Assembly: GCF_036417845.1 (NCBI RefSeq)
Contig: NC_089984.1
Coordinates: 4,526,001-4,590,000, forward strand
Origin: Apteryx mantelli
Lineage: Eukaryota > Chordata > Aves > Apterygiformes > Apterygidae
Reading direction: 5' to 3'
DNA length: 64,000 nucleotides
Position 1 is the first letter of the stretch. Every line of letters starts with the position of its first letter. This document shows, one piece after another, positions 52,921 through 62,770 of the stretch. Position numbers and translations under genes: made by a program. Below the pieces are notes generated by a model, which was given only the letters and a program-made list of their open reading frames with translations, was not told the DNA's origin and did no database searches.

Positions 52921-53080
52921 CAGTAAGAAGGGTTAAATAGGAAGGATAATCTAGGTATAACCCAAAAAATCTGTCCCCCCCCCCTTTTTTTTAAATTAAA
53001 GCCACTGGTGTTGACTGTGGTATGAAAAATGAGATGAAGGAAAGGGGAACAGAAAGTACAAACAGAACAGTTAATACCGT
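52921..53080 (+). mobile_element. CR1-type fragment, second copy of the segment at 49935-50060
   Basis: AAGAAGGGTTAA, GGATAATCTAGGTA and TGTTGACTGTGGTATGA align with AGAAGGGTTAATGG, GGATAATCTAGGTA and TGTTGACTCTGGTATGA at 49936-50023, in the same order and orientation. The spacer between them differs and here includes C10T8 at 52975-52992. This is either a fragment of another CR1 insertion or a duplicate of the first. Confidence 0.6.
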
Positions 53081-53279
53081 GCGGAGTTTAAAGACATATC
53101 AGCAAATTAGCCATGTACGAGCCACGTGCAAGTTTACTAAGCCCCAACTGCAAAAAGAAAAAAAAAAGCAATAAAATAGCAAAAAAAAAAGAAAAAGAAA
53201 GAGAGAAAGTTACTTGGTTAGCACGAGAACAGGTACCTCGGCGGACGATAAGCGCGGCTGCGAAACCCATCCTTTGCAA

Positions 53280-53960
53280 CGCACATTAGTTTCCAGGACG
53301 AACCGCTGAACACCAAACGCCGCGGGGAAACCGCGCCGACGCGCGGGACCTCAGGTTCGGGGGGGGGGGGGGGGGGGAAGGACCTTCCGCCCAGCCGAGA
53401 GCTCCCGTAGCCCCCACTGCCGCCCGGCAGCAGAGGCAGCCGGCTCCTGCGCCAAGCAGTGACACCCCCCCCCCCTCCCGCGGGCGCCTCTCACCGCGGC
53501 GGCGGGGCGGCGCCGCCCCTGCCCCTGCGCCCGCAGCAGCGGGGGGATCCCGCCACCGCCCCGCTCGGCGCTGCTGCTGCTGCCCGTTGAGCCGGCGGCA
53601 GCCCGAAGGCAGCCGCCCGCTGCCGGCGGTGCAACGGGGAAGGGACAGCGAGGTCGGAAGAGCAATCGCTCGTTCTCTCCCTCGCCTTCGTTCAAAGCGT
53701 CGGTAAAGCTGCGCTTTGCCAAGAGCGCGCCCGGACTTCCAGTGCGAATGGCCGGGGCGGGCGCGGAAACCCGCTCAAGTTGATGAGAAGCCGAACGCTC
53801 CGCACGAAGCGGGACGCCGCCAAGAGCGGGGCCCCTTTCCAGAGCTCGCGTGCGCAACGCGTCCAGCGAGACCCCCCCGGCTCTGCGCTCACCTTTCAGC
53901 AGCGGCGGCGGCTGGCTGCGAGTCAAGGCGAGCAGCTGCAACTCCCAGCTGAGCGACTTG
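53280..53960 (-). promoter_or_regulatory. Large CpG island, probable promoter region
   Basis: About 680 bases are very GC-rich and CpG-dense, with several GC boxes (GGGGCGGC near 53505, GGGGCGGGC at about 53754-53762), a CTG/CAG-type triplet run at 53571-53582 and no TATA box. This is the strongest promoter signature in the window. Two good minus-strand donors lie in it: AAAG|GTGAGC (intron from 53892) and CGCG|GTGAGA (intron from 53494). Long open frames here, including one of 196 codons beginning at TTG, follow from GC content. Minus-strand use fits the coding exon at 671-790, but a plus-strand or divergent transcript cannot be excluded. Confidence 0.7.
53359..53377 (+). repeat. Poly(G) run of 19 in the CpG island
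   Basis: Uninterrupted G19. A C11 run follows at 53465-53475. On the minus strand both lie just inside the intron after the donor at 53494, and the G19 reads as C19. Confidence 0.65.
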
Positions 53961-54000
53961 CGAGACGCTTGTAATCGCAGAAGGGGCTGCGACAGGGATA
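53893..54000 (-). other. Candidate non-coding first exon of the minus-strand gene
   Basis: The right boundary (transcription start) is unknown and the value given is a guess. The left boundary is the donor CTGAAAG|GTGAGCGCAG, an excellent consensus. Spliced to the acceptor at 790 this gives a leader with no ATG in the last 50 bases of the exon and a stop in the coding frame upstream of the start. If the alternative donor at 53495/53494 is used, the exon would extend through the CTG-type repeat region. There is no transcript evidence. Confidence 0.4.
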
Positions 54001-54129
54001 CGCCGCAAAGCCAGGCTTGGGACTCTGGTGGCCAGGGACGGGCGCCTCCCGCATGCGATGAGCCTGCAGACAGGGGCTGGGATCTGCCAGAAGGCTCTTA
54101 CGGCCAAAGTGAAATAACTTAAGAGGTTC

Positions 54130-55724
54130 GGGGCGTCCCTATTACAAAACAAGGGCCAGATGTTCAAATTGAAAGTATTTTTTCCCAGGGTACGGGGAGA
54201 GACTAAATCAGAACTCACAGCAAAACAGATTTATACGGCGAAGTAACCTCTATGAAATAATAATATAGCGCATCAGCTATTTGAAAACCTCTGCAGGGAC
54301 TAAAAGTTTTCATCAGCTCTTTAAAAGAAAACACAGAATCGTCTTGCAAAACTGCCAAATCGTATCAGTTCTCACACAAAAACCCTGCTAAAAGATATTA
54401 CCCGACAAAACTTAAGATCTTAATTTCCTTCAAAAGAAGCTCAGAAAACTTTATAAATGAGATGCATCAGGATAAGCATTTTCTTTGTCCTATAAGGCCA
54501 AGATTACTACTGATACCTATACACTGAAAGCTTTTTAAAATCATTTAGAATTCATATACATAAATAAGAAGGGCAATCAGAATTGAAAAATTTTATAGGT
54601 AATAAATTACATGGTAATTACTTTTTCCCTAGCGTAGGTATATACACTTATTTTCTTTTAATATCTATTAATTACCTTTCCCTTTCCCTCTGTGATACCT
54701 GTCTATAGTACAAACCTGGAACACACACTTCTGTAACATTGGTCATGTTCTCAAGACACTAAGAACAGCTCCCCTTAAATCACAGTACAAGATGTTCAAG
54801 GCAGGATTTTGCTTTCCCCAACACCAGAAGAAGTCCTATAGGCTGAAAGGAATATTGAAGAGGAACCGCCACAGAAGGACAGGAAAGAACTGTTGCTTCA
54901 GCATGGACGCCTATATTAAATATTTAATGCACTACGACAGTGCTATTGTTCTTCGTTTCAAATTTTCTTGGAACGTTATCAAGAGTTCCTAAGTCACCTT
55001 ATGGTCTGCAATACTTAAGCGCTTTTCATAGGCAAGTTATTTTGGAAGTGTGAAAATCTGGCAGAAGTAATGACGGTCGACTGAAAAGGTGCTCATTAAT
55101 TTCTTTACCTTCTGGAGGGCCATATATATCGTCGATGAAGATACTCAAAACAAGCCCAGGGTCATCATTTTTAGAGGATTTTCCTGTAATCCACTGGTCA
55201 GCATGCCAAAGTCTTCTTGAAACGTATTCACACAGCATGAGTGATAACGGAGAAGTAGCATGGAGAAGATAAAAACACACTGTTGTCTTACACAGAAGTA
55301 TGTTCTGTTTGCACTCAGGGATAAGCTGTCTGGGAAATAAATTCTGCTTTGGAAAAAGAAAAAAAAACAGGACCTAAGGTCCCATCCATTAGAGCCCTAT
55401 GCTTGTTTGTTCCTCACGGACCGCCACCCATCACCTATCATTTCCAATAGGGTGTACTTGTCTTCGGAAAGCAAGTTTAATTCACCGCTGTCCACGGGAT
55501 GACCGATCTTCTGGCAGTACACTACTGTTCTACAGCTTTGCTTCTATTCACACTTAAATGTGGATATAATGCCTGTCCATAACCTAACAAGTGCTTCAGT
55601 TTAGCTTTTTAAGATAGTTATTTTTATAAAGTTACTTTCCTTCTTCTAACTATCCTAAATATCTTATATGACCTTAAGTTCATTAGAAGACATGGAGTGA
55701 GTTCTCTCGGAACACATTTCTGGG
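54130..55724. other. Upstream or intergenic DNA without recognised features
   Basis: The sequence turns AT-rich immediately right of the CpG island. I see no exon with splice signals and no recognisable repeat. An 84-codon minus frame at 55026-55280 (GTG or ATG start not convincing) has no domain I know. Confidence 0.4.
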
Positions 55725-56624
55725 CATTAGAAGAAGGTGATTGGGAACAGTCAGCACTGACTCACCAAAGATAGATCATGTTTGACCAGCCTGATTGCCT
55801 TCTGGGATAAAATGACCGGATTTGTGGACGAGGGGAGAGAGCGATGTCAGGTACCGTGACTTTAGCAAGGCTCTCAACACTGTCTCCCACAACATCCTTG
55901 TATCCAATTTAGGATGTTATGATCTGGTTGGGTAGACAACTAGATGGATAAAACCCTGGAGTAGGCCCTGGGGGTCTCAGTAGGCAGTGAGCTGAACAGG
56001 AGTCAGCAGTGTGCCCCAGCAGGAACAGGGCCAGCAGCGTCCTGGGCTGTGTGAACTGGCACAGCCAGGAGATGGAGGGAAGGGATTGTCCCCCTCTACT
56101 CAACACGCATCAGACCACATCGAGATACTGGGTCTAGTTTTTCCAGTACAGAAAGGACATGGACAAACTGGAGCCAGTTCAGCAGAGGCCACCAAGATGG
56201 TCAGGACTGGAGCACTTGCCCTGTGAGGAGAGGCTGAGGGAGCTGGGCATGTTCAGTCTGAAGAGGAGATGGCTTTGGGGGGACCTAACAGCAGCCCCCC
56301 AATACCTACAGGAAGGTCATTGAGAAGGTGGAGCCAGGCTCTTCACAGTGGTGTGTGGTGGGAGGAGGAGAGACAGCAGGCATAAGTTGGAACACAAGAG
56401 GTTCAGACTGGGTATAAGGAATAACATTTTCCCCATGAGGACAGGCAGGGAGTGGAGCAGGATGCCCAGAGAGGTTGTGGGGTCTCTGTCCTTGGAGGTT
56501 TTCAGGACCCAACCAGATAAAGCCCAGAGCAACCTGGTTTGACCCTGGAGCTGGCCCGGCTTTGAGCAGGAGGTTGGACTAGAGACCTCCTGAGGTACCC
56601 TGCAACCCAAATTTTCTGTAATTC
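55725..56624 (+). mobile_element. CR1 LINE, 5'-truncated with an internal deletion
   Basis: The block begins with GACTCACCAAAGATAGATCATG and GACCAGCCTGATTGCCTTCT, then GACTTTAGCAAGGCTCTC and TCTCCCACAACATCCTTG, which encode the RT region upstream of the catalytic motif. After TGGATAAAACCC (about 55950) it jumps to GAGTCAGCAGTGTGCCC, omitting the usual stretch that encodes the SGVPQG and FADD motifs. It then runs through GAGGAGAGGCTGAGGGAGCTGGGC and GCCCAGAGAGGTTGTGG to the standard 3' end, GGAGGTTGGACTAGAGACCTCCTGAGG, and a degenerate octamer tail (ATTTTCTGTAATTC). Frames are broken, so it is a dead copy. Confidence 0.92.
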
Positions 56625-57092
56625 CTAACATTATCTTTAAGTTATATACTCATATTATATATGCAAGCAGTAATTTCTGTCATTACTGACCTGAGTAGTT
56701 ACTAGATACAATTTGGGAAATAGTAGCTACAACCTAGGAAAAGAAAGAAGTGTCGTTGGATCGAGTCCTAAAGATACCAACACGTGTACTTCCAGTTAAA
56801 AGCAAGACCATAACCATACAAAACAGTTTAAAATACTCATGAGTTTAAGTTTTTGAGCAGTTTAGTTGAGGCAAGTGAAGCTACTCGCAGCTTTCCACGG
56901 TACAGATGTCCATATGTTTCACAAGACGGCAGCTCAGGGAGGCTGTTGTGATTACACTAGACAAAACACAGAAGCATTTTATCTATAACCTGATGCAACA
57001 TTTTTACCATCTTCCTGAAATGAAGAAAGTTTGCTGCTCCAGAAGGCAAAAAATGTAGACGGCAACTCAAAACTGTGACTAAACTGACTTTT

Positions 57093-57111
57093 GGGGGGGG
57101 GGGGGGGGGGG
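57093..57111 (+). repeat. Poly(G) run of 19
   Basis: Uninterrupted G19 in otherwise AT-rich sequence. Confidence 0.65.
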
Positions 57112-57599
57112 AATTAAAAATTGCTCCTGGCTTAGTTCTTGTATTTTCAATTTAGTTGGTTTGAGCTTGAAGTAAAAGATTCAGCTGAGTTATAAATCCC
57201 TGCAAATGCCTCCTGTTTATAATAAAATGCTGACAGACTTTAACTACAGTAATATTAGTAGGCCCATTACAATGCGCCACCGGGCAGTCAAAAAAACCCC
57301 AATCCTTCTTTGTGACCAACTCCATGGGAAGAGATTTTAAGCACCAGGCGGTAAAAACTAAACAGGATTTGCACAGAGGCATGTCACAGAGACACATATC
57401 CTCACTGATTCTGCTCATGTTTTTTTTTTCCCCTCCCGTTATTTTTGTTGCCAACAGGCAAGGTGTAAAGAAACAGGATTACAGGGCACTCTGGAAGGAA
57501 TTGGGAACACTGGAACGTATTCTGCAGAGACCTGCACTCTGCCCATCTGTTCACAGGGAGGGATTAAATCAAATCCCATTGAGCTTTCATATTCACAAG

Positions 57600-58110
57600 T
57601 CCAGGAGGAGCAGTAATTGGTTTATTAAAGTTTGCTAGATTCATAATTTTATCGCAAATTCCTCTCAAGGCAAGTTCATTCACAGCATTAATTTCTCTCC
57701 CCTTTCAACAGCTCATTTGCTGTGTAGTTCTATAAATATTATGTGAATGAAAATCAGAGGAAATGGCTATTCTGTACTCCAGTGCTTTATTAAAAAATAT
57801 CTGTTTCTCAGGAAAATCATAAAGCCAACTGTATCTGCATTTATATAGCTCCTTTCAGAAAATGTATCTAAGACTCTCTATAGAGCACCAAATTATGAAT
57901 CCACAGCATTAACTATATGCAAACAATCCGAGATATTCCATATGCAGCTGTGAAGACTGCCATAAACATTCTCTCTCCGTGCCGGTTCATCTGGGCTAGG
58001 ATTAACTGAGTGAGAAAAGCTGGCCAAGGACAGCTATTTAAAGACCCGGCAGGTTTAAGCACATGGAAGCAGCACAGTAACTTCTCCTCTAAAAGACAGC
58101 ACAGCTAAGG
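57600..58110. promoter_or_regulatory. Candidate upstream regulatory block
   Basis: Repeat-free AT-rich segment with GGTTTATTAAAG, GCATTAATTTC, TATGCAAAC (octamer-like), CTATAAATATTATG, CTATTTAAAG (MEF2-like) and ACATATG/CCATATG E-box-type sites. It lies about 4 kb upstream of the CpG island in minus-strand terms. Motif density is the only support. Confidence 0.25.
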
Positions 58111-59268
58111 ACTACGTAACCTGCGATTCTTCCTGCAAAGGCAACATTTTGAGCACAATCCCACCTTGACACGTCAAGGAAATTGCAGTTGAGGTTCACG
58201 GAGCCCTTTCGGCGCAGGTCCTCAGAAGACCTTCACAACATCATTGGGGAAGGACTCTGCTAAAGCAGGCAAGGGCTTCGCGTAGACGGGGCGTTGGCCA
58301 ACGTGGGTGTGCGTACAGCCTGGTGTAGGTGAGACGCTTTCTCAGGAGATGCGACACTTGCTTGGGTAGAGCACAGGGAAGACCCCCCCAGTGCGACACA
58401 TCAGAGCGCGGCCAAGCTGGCAGGCCAGAATCGGAATGAGATTTCAGGGAAATAGGTGGCATTTGCAATGCCTAAATGAAAACCTTATAATTGAAATCCT
58501 TGTCTTGCACATAAAACTTTAAGGCTGTCTAAAGGCCACAGGTGCTTCTACGCTTTGACTTTAAAATTTCTGAAACATTGAGCTCTACCTCTGTGCAGAC
58601 TCTGAATTTAGTCCTGTCATGATTGAGCAAATTCACATTTTCCACCTTAAGCCAAAGGAAATCCAGAGAATAAGGGCCCAGACGTATAGGCTTTCCTATA
58701 CATTGCCTCCCGCGTCCCTAATCGGATTGAGCCCTTCACAGAGACCTGTGGCTCGCTTTGAAAACTCAGCCAAAGAAGCGATGGGAGAGCTATCATTCAC
58801 CAAAGTCCTTCAGGCCCAGAAGAAAAGCAAGAACGCACAACTTCTGGTTTGCAGAGAAATGCTCTTAGCACCAGGATATTAACTATTCCGGCAGATACGC
58901 TGCTCCTGCTGAACCCCTGCCAGCCGAGCAGGTTTTCCTGGGCTACAAAGGCAGACTAGGAGCTAACAGCCCCGTAGCCTGCGGATCAGGACTCAGCCAT
59001 GCATTTTTAGGACTATCTTTTTGCCCCAAACTCTTCTATATAGGGACCATCCTGGTCACCAGCGCTTCCTCACGCACGTTGTAACCAGCCTGGCTGCTCA
59101 CGCAGGATTTGGATTAGGCTCTGGGGACTGAGGAGCAAAAGGGAGATGTGAGGGCACCCGACTCCTCTACACTCAAGACCTTTTCCAGTTCTAGTTAGAA
59201 GTTTCAGGTGGGTTGTTAAAATTCGCTTATTATTTGAAAGGGGCAGAGGAATGCAGCAACTACAGCCA

Positions 59269-59325
59269 AAATATGTATTATATATGTATACATGTATATA
59301 TATGCATGTACCTATATAATATTGC
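59269..59325 (+). repeat. TA-rich tract with ATGTATACAT palindrome
   Basis: About 57 bases of alternating TA with GCATG and GTATAC interruptions, including a perfect 10-base palindrome. An ageing TA microsatellite. Confidence 0.5.
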
Positions 59326-60458
59326 CTAGTAAATGTGCACATTTTACTTGGAGGTGTAAGAATTGAACAGCTCTTGCTGGTCAGTCCTCTCCAAGCTTGG
59401 AAACATTGCTTTTGAGCATCTTAAGCCTACCAAAGTCCAGGACACCAAAAAACATCCAAGCACTTAAAGCACAAGAAGGAGCGAAATTACTGAAACCATA
59501 GTCAAAAAACAAATAAGAATTATGATTGCAATTCTCTCTTTTCTATTTCTGTATTTAAAGGCTGTGAAAGGTACCTTTCTGAAGAGCTCTCCTTGGAAAC
59601 ACAACAGTGACCATCCACCCTAACATCCACTTGCTCGCCAGCATCAAAGCCTGAAACCGGGAGCTTCACGCCCGCCGACGGCCTGATTTCTGCTCGCTGC
59701 CACCGCTACGAGGATGCGAGTTGCTGAGTTACAGACGGAGCCCGGTTCATTCCTGCCCCACTCCAAGCAGCTTGCTCAGGGCTGCGGTCTGCTTTCTTCT
59801 CGCTAGGTGGGCTGACGGCGGGTGGCAGGGGAAACAAGGAAACGCTTACAACACTTGCTCATCCTTGAGCAATAAATAGAGAAAAGCGTAACGGAAAACA
59901 AAACGCCCTCTGTAGTACAAAGGGGTATTTTATATCTAAATATTAGGTTTCGTAAAAGATCCTACATCTCCTTAGCTAGCAATTTTTGAAAACCTGTAAT
60001 ATTATCTGGGATTTCCCCGGCTAATTTCTTCAACATTAACAAAAAAAAACCCCCAAACAAATCCCATTAGAGCTTCTGGCACATTTATTTATCCCTCTGG
60101 TGTCTTCTCCCATACTCTGCTCACTATTTCCAAATGCCATACTCGAAGCATTTAGTTAATCATCTGCTTTTCACTGCCGGAAAATTTATTTTTCAAATAC
60201 ATTCTTCTACATATTTATTCTTTATATACCACTCACTCGGCTAAAATTTTTGCATCAGGAAAGGTTCTCTTTGCACACTGCTTTACAATCTTATTTGAAC
60301 ATCACAGTGCACTATTAGACAACAGGCTACACAGCATAGTATTACACAGTAAAAGATCCAGTGAATTTACTTTCGGTAAGCTACTACACAAAGAATTTTT
60401 ATGTTATTCTTGTTTTCACAGTTCACTGCATACATAGCCCCGATCAGTAATTACTACC

Positions 60459-60482
60459 AATAAATAAATAAATAAATAAATA
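60459..60482 (+). repeat. (AATA)n microsatellite, about 6 units
   Basis: Perfect tetranucleotide run. Confidence 0.75.
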
Positions 60483-61238
60483 CTTTTTGCTCTCCAACCT
60501 GGATTAATTTTCCCGCAGGGAACAACAGCAACCTCAGTTCAGGCATTGACGCTTCTGGGTGGATCCTCCTATGAATTCCCCTTCAAACAAGAAGAGCTTT
60601 AATGCTGTAGTCCTATATACCATATACATGCAACTTAACTGAGGGCTGCAAGTCAACTGCATGTTAGCTCCTCGGCGCTCAAGGCTAATTCCCGCAGATT
60701 AGAGAAGGAAATCCTTATATTCTCCTGGGTCCTAAACCCTGCCGCTAGAGAAAAGCATTCCGCCTCCTCCTAAATAACCTTCTATAGAAAACCAGAATAG
60801 CCCATTCGTTACTACCAACAGCACCAGAAGTATCAGAAGAGAGAAACTAAAGCGACCAGTCTCAGACCATGAATTAGTTCTCAGAGCGCCTGCCATGAAG
60901 GCCACGTGTGTTGGCCTCCATTAACCCAATGATCACGTTGGTAGCGGTTATCAGTAACAAACCTACAAATTTCAGTTCCTCCCTCTGTTTTTCTGCTGTC
61001 AATATGCAACTGCTTGCCAGGCAATGCTGAGCATTATAACTCCTCATATTCTTCCTAAAAAATGGCCAGAGAGAGAAAATCCAGATCGTTCTTTCATTCT
61101 TCACCACTACTTGAGGATTTTCCCTAAATTCAGCAGAGTATTCCCCTCCTTGATGTCTCTAGATGAAGGTTTGCTCCCAAAGCCTATGGGTACCACTGGC
61201 AGCAGGGTCCATCTGGAGATCTGGAGAGAAGCCTGAGC

Positions 61239-61321
61239 TCTCCTTTTCTCTCTTTCCATCCTTTCCCTATTCCTTTACCTACCCCAGTCTCTTCCCTCCC
61301 CTCCCCATCCTTTTCTCCCCA
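61239..61321 (+). repeat. Pyrimidine-rich low-complexity tract
   Basis: Over 80 bases are almost entirely C and T, with repeated TTCCCT and CTCCCC strings. Such tracts can form triplex DNA or simply be degenerate TTCC microsatellite. Confidence 0.5.
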
Positions 61322-62726
61322 AGAGCTTCCAAGAGAGTTCCACGAGTTCAATACAACGGCAGCCTTGCCACCTTTTACCACGCTGAGGCCTCCACCCAAA
61401 GTAAGTGGACAGCAAATGACCTTTCTAGTGCCCATGAGCTTATCGTGCCCGTGGCGGACGCGGAGTGACTTGAGCTAAGCTAAGCAAAGAGGATACAGGC
61501 ATTCTGGCTCCGCCACGCCGCCAATGGCACATCACAGGACACTCAACTTGCAAATTTTCTTATTCTTTCCTGATGTTGCCAGCACTATTTGCTTTTTAAA
61601 ACGTTCTGCATAGCTGGTATTTATTTTCCGTTGAAAATTTTTGATTGTTTGGACACGTTTCACGCAGGAGAAAAAAAACACAGAAGTGCATATAAAATAT
61701 TTTTCTTCACTTTTCTTATCCAACTGAGGAAGGAAGATTGTAACCACTTAATGCTTTCACTTCACCTCTTGGAATCATTTCTATGTTAATGTGTTATGAC
61801 GTGATAGACTTTGGGCAAGGGTCAAGTCACTCTCAGAAGAAGGGACATTGTGCAGTATCGTGAAAGTTAATGGAAATATCTTTAAAGTATATTGAAAAGA
61901 ACAAAGATTAGATTAAGAATACCTTTAAGTATTCCCCAAATTCATTTTTATGTTGATTCAGGTCTTACAGGAATTAAGGCAAAAGATTTCAGATAGCACA
62001 GGAGGCAGCCTGGGAACTTTTTTCTTTATACAGAAAAGACAGAGACGATTACCATACCGGTATAAAATCTTTCGTGGACACCTCTCCACCCTGCTCTTCC
62101 ATTCCTGTCCATGCATTGCTCTCCTCCCCATTCTTACTTTTTATTCCTAACTATTTCCGAGCTGGACAAAGCAGTCCCAGATAAAGAGCACAGCAGGAAG
62201 CAATGTCCGTGTTTTGCTGGAACAGCCCCTACTACAGTTAAGATAAATTCGTCTCCGGCTATATGCTGAGCCTAGCAAAGACATTCAGTTTCTCCTTATG
62301 CTTTAGCACTTTTCTGACTGCAACCCCCATAACTACAACCATTACACAGGTTGTCCTAACAGAGAGTAACAGGAGTTTAGAAACATCCTTGTCAGGTCCT
62401 CTCAGATGAGATAATAACATGAAAGAACCTGTGACGACCATCCACTTGCCCATTTTTTTGCTTTCTCTCACGTCACCCTATGTATGAAATGACTTCTACA
62501 AATTTACTTGCAGAACTGCTGTGCTGTCCCCCTCAAATCTCTGTACGCATAAGAAGTCATCAGCAGGCAGCTGCTCTGCAAGTTTCAGAAACAGAAACAG
62601 TTCAGCAGGAAACCCAGAGGGACTGCTAGACTCTGAGTTCTGCCCTGTCCAGGATGTTCACAACTAAGCTACATTATAACACTTTCGAAGACTAATTTCA
62701 ACCAAAATATTCAAAAATATTCCGAT

Positions 62727-62770
62727 AAAACATAAACAAAAACAAACAAAAGAAAAACAAAAAACACAGC
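62727..62770 (+). repeat. A-rich (CAAA)n tract
   Basis: AAACAAAAACAAACAAAAG-type low complexity without a recognisable retroposon upstream. Confidence 0.5.

Larger units (their letters stand above)
791..53892 (-). other. Presumed large first intron (about 53 kb) of the minus-strand gene
   Basis: Inferred from the strong acceptor at 793-791 and the strong donor GTGAGC at 53892-53887 on the same strand, with no better coding exon between. If the island near 4.5 kb is the main promoter, the functional intron is only about 3.5 kb and the rest is upstream sequence. Large first introns packed with regulatory DNA are common in vertebrate developmental and glycosylation genes, but that is general knowledge and not evidence for this gene. 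Confidence 0.4.

Noticed and set aside
53351..53941. 196-codon minus-strand open frame in the CpG island
   Set aside because: It opens at TTG, is Arg/Ala/Pro/Gly-rich as any GC-rich frame would be, and crosses both candidate splice donors. Better explained as promoter and leader sequence.
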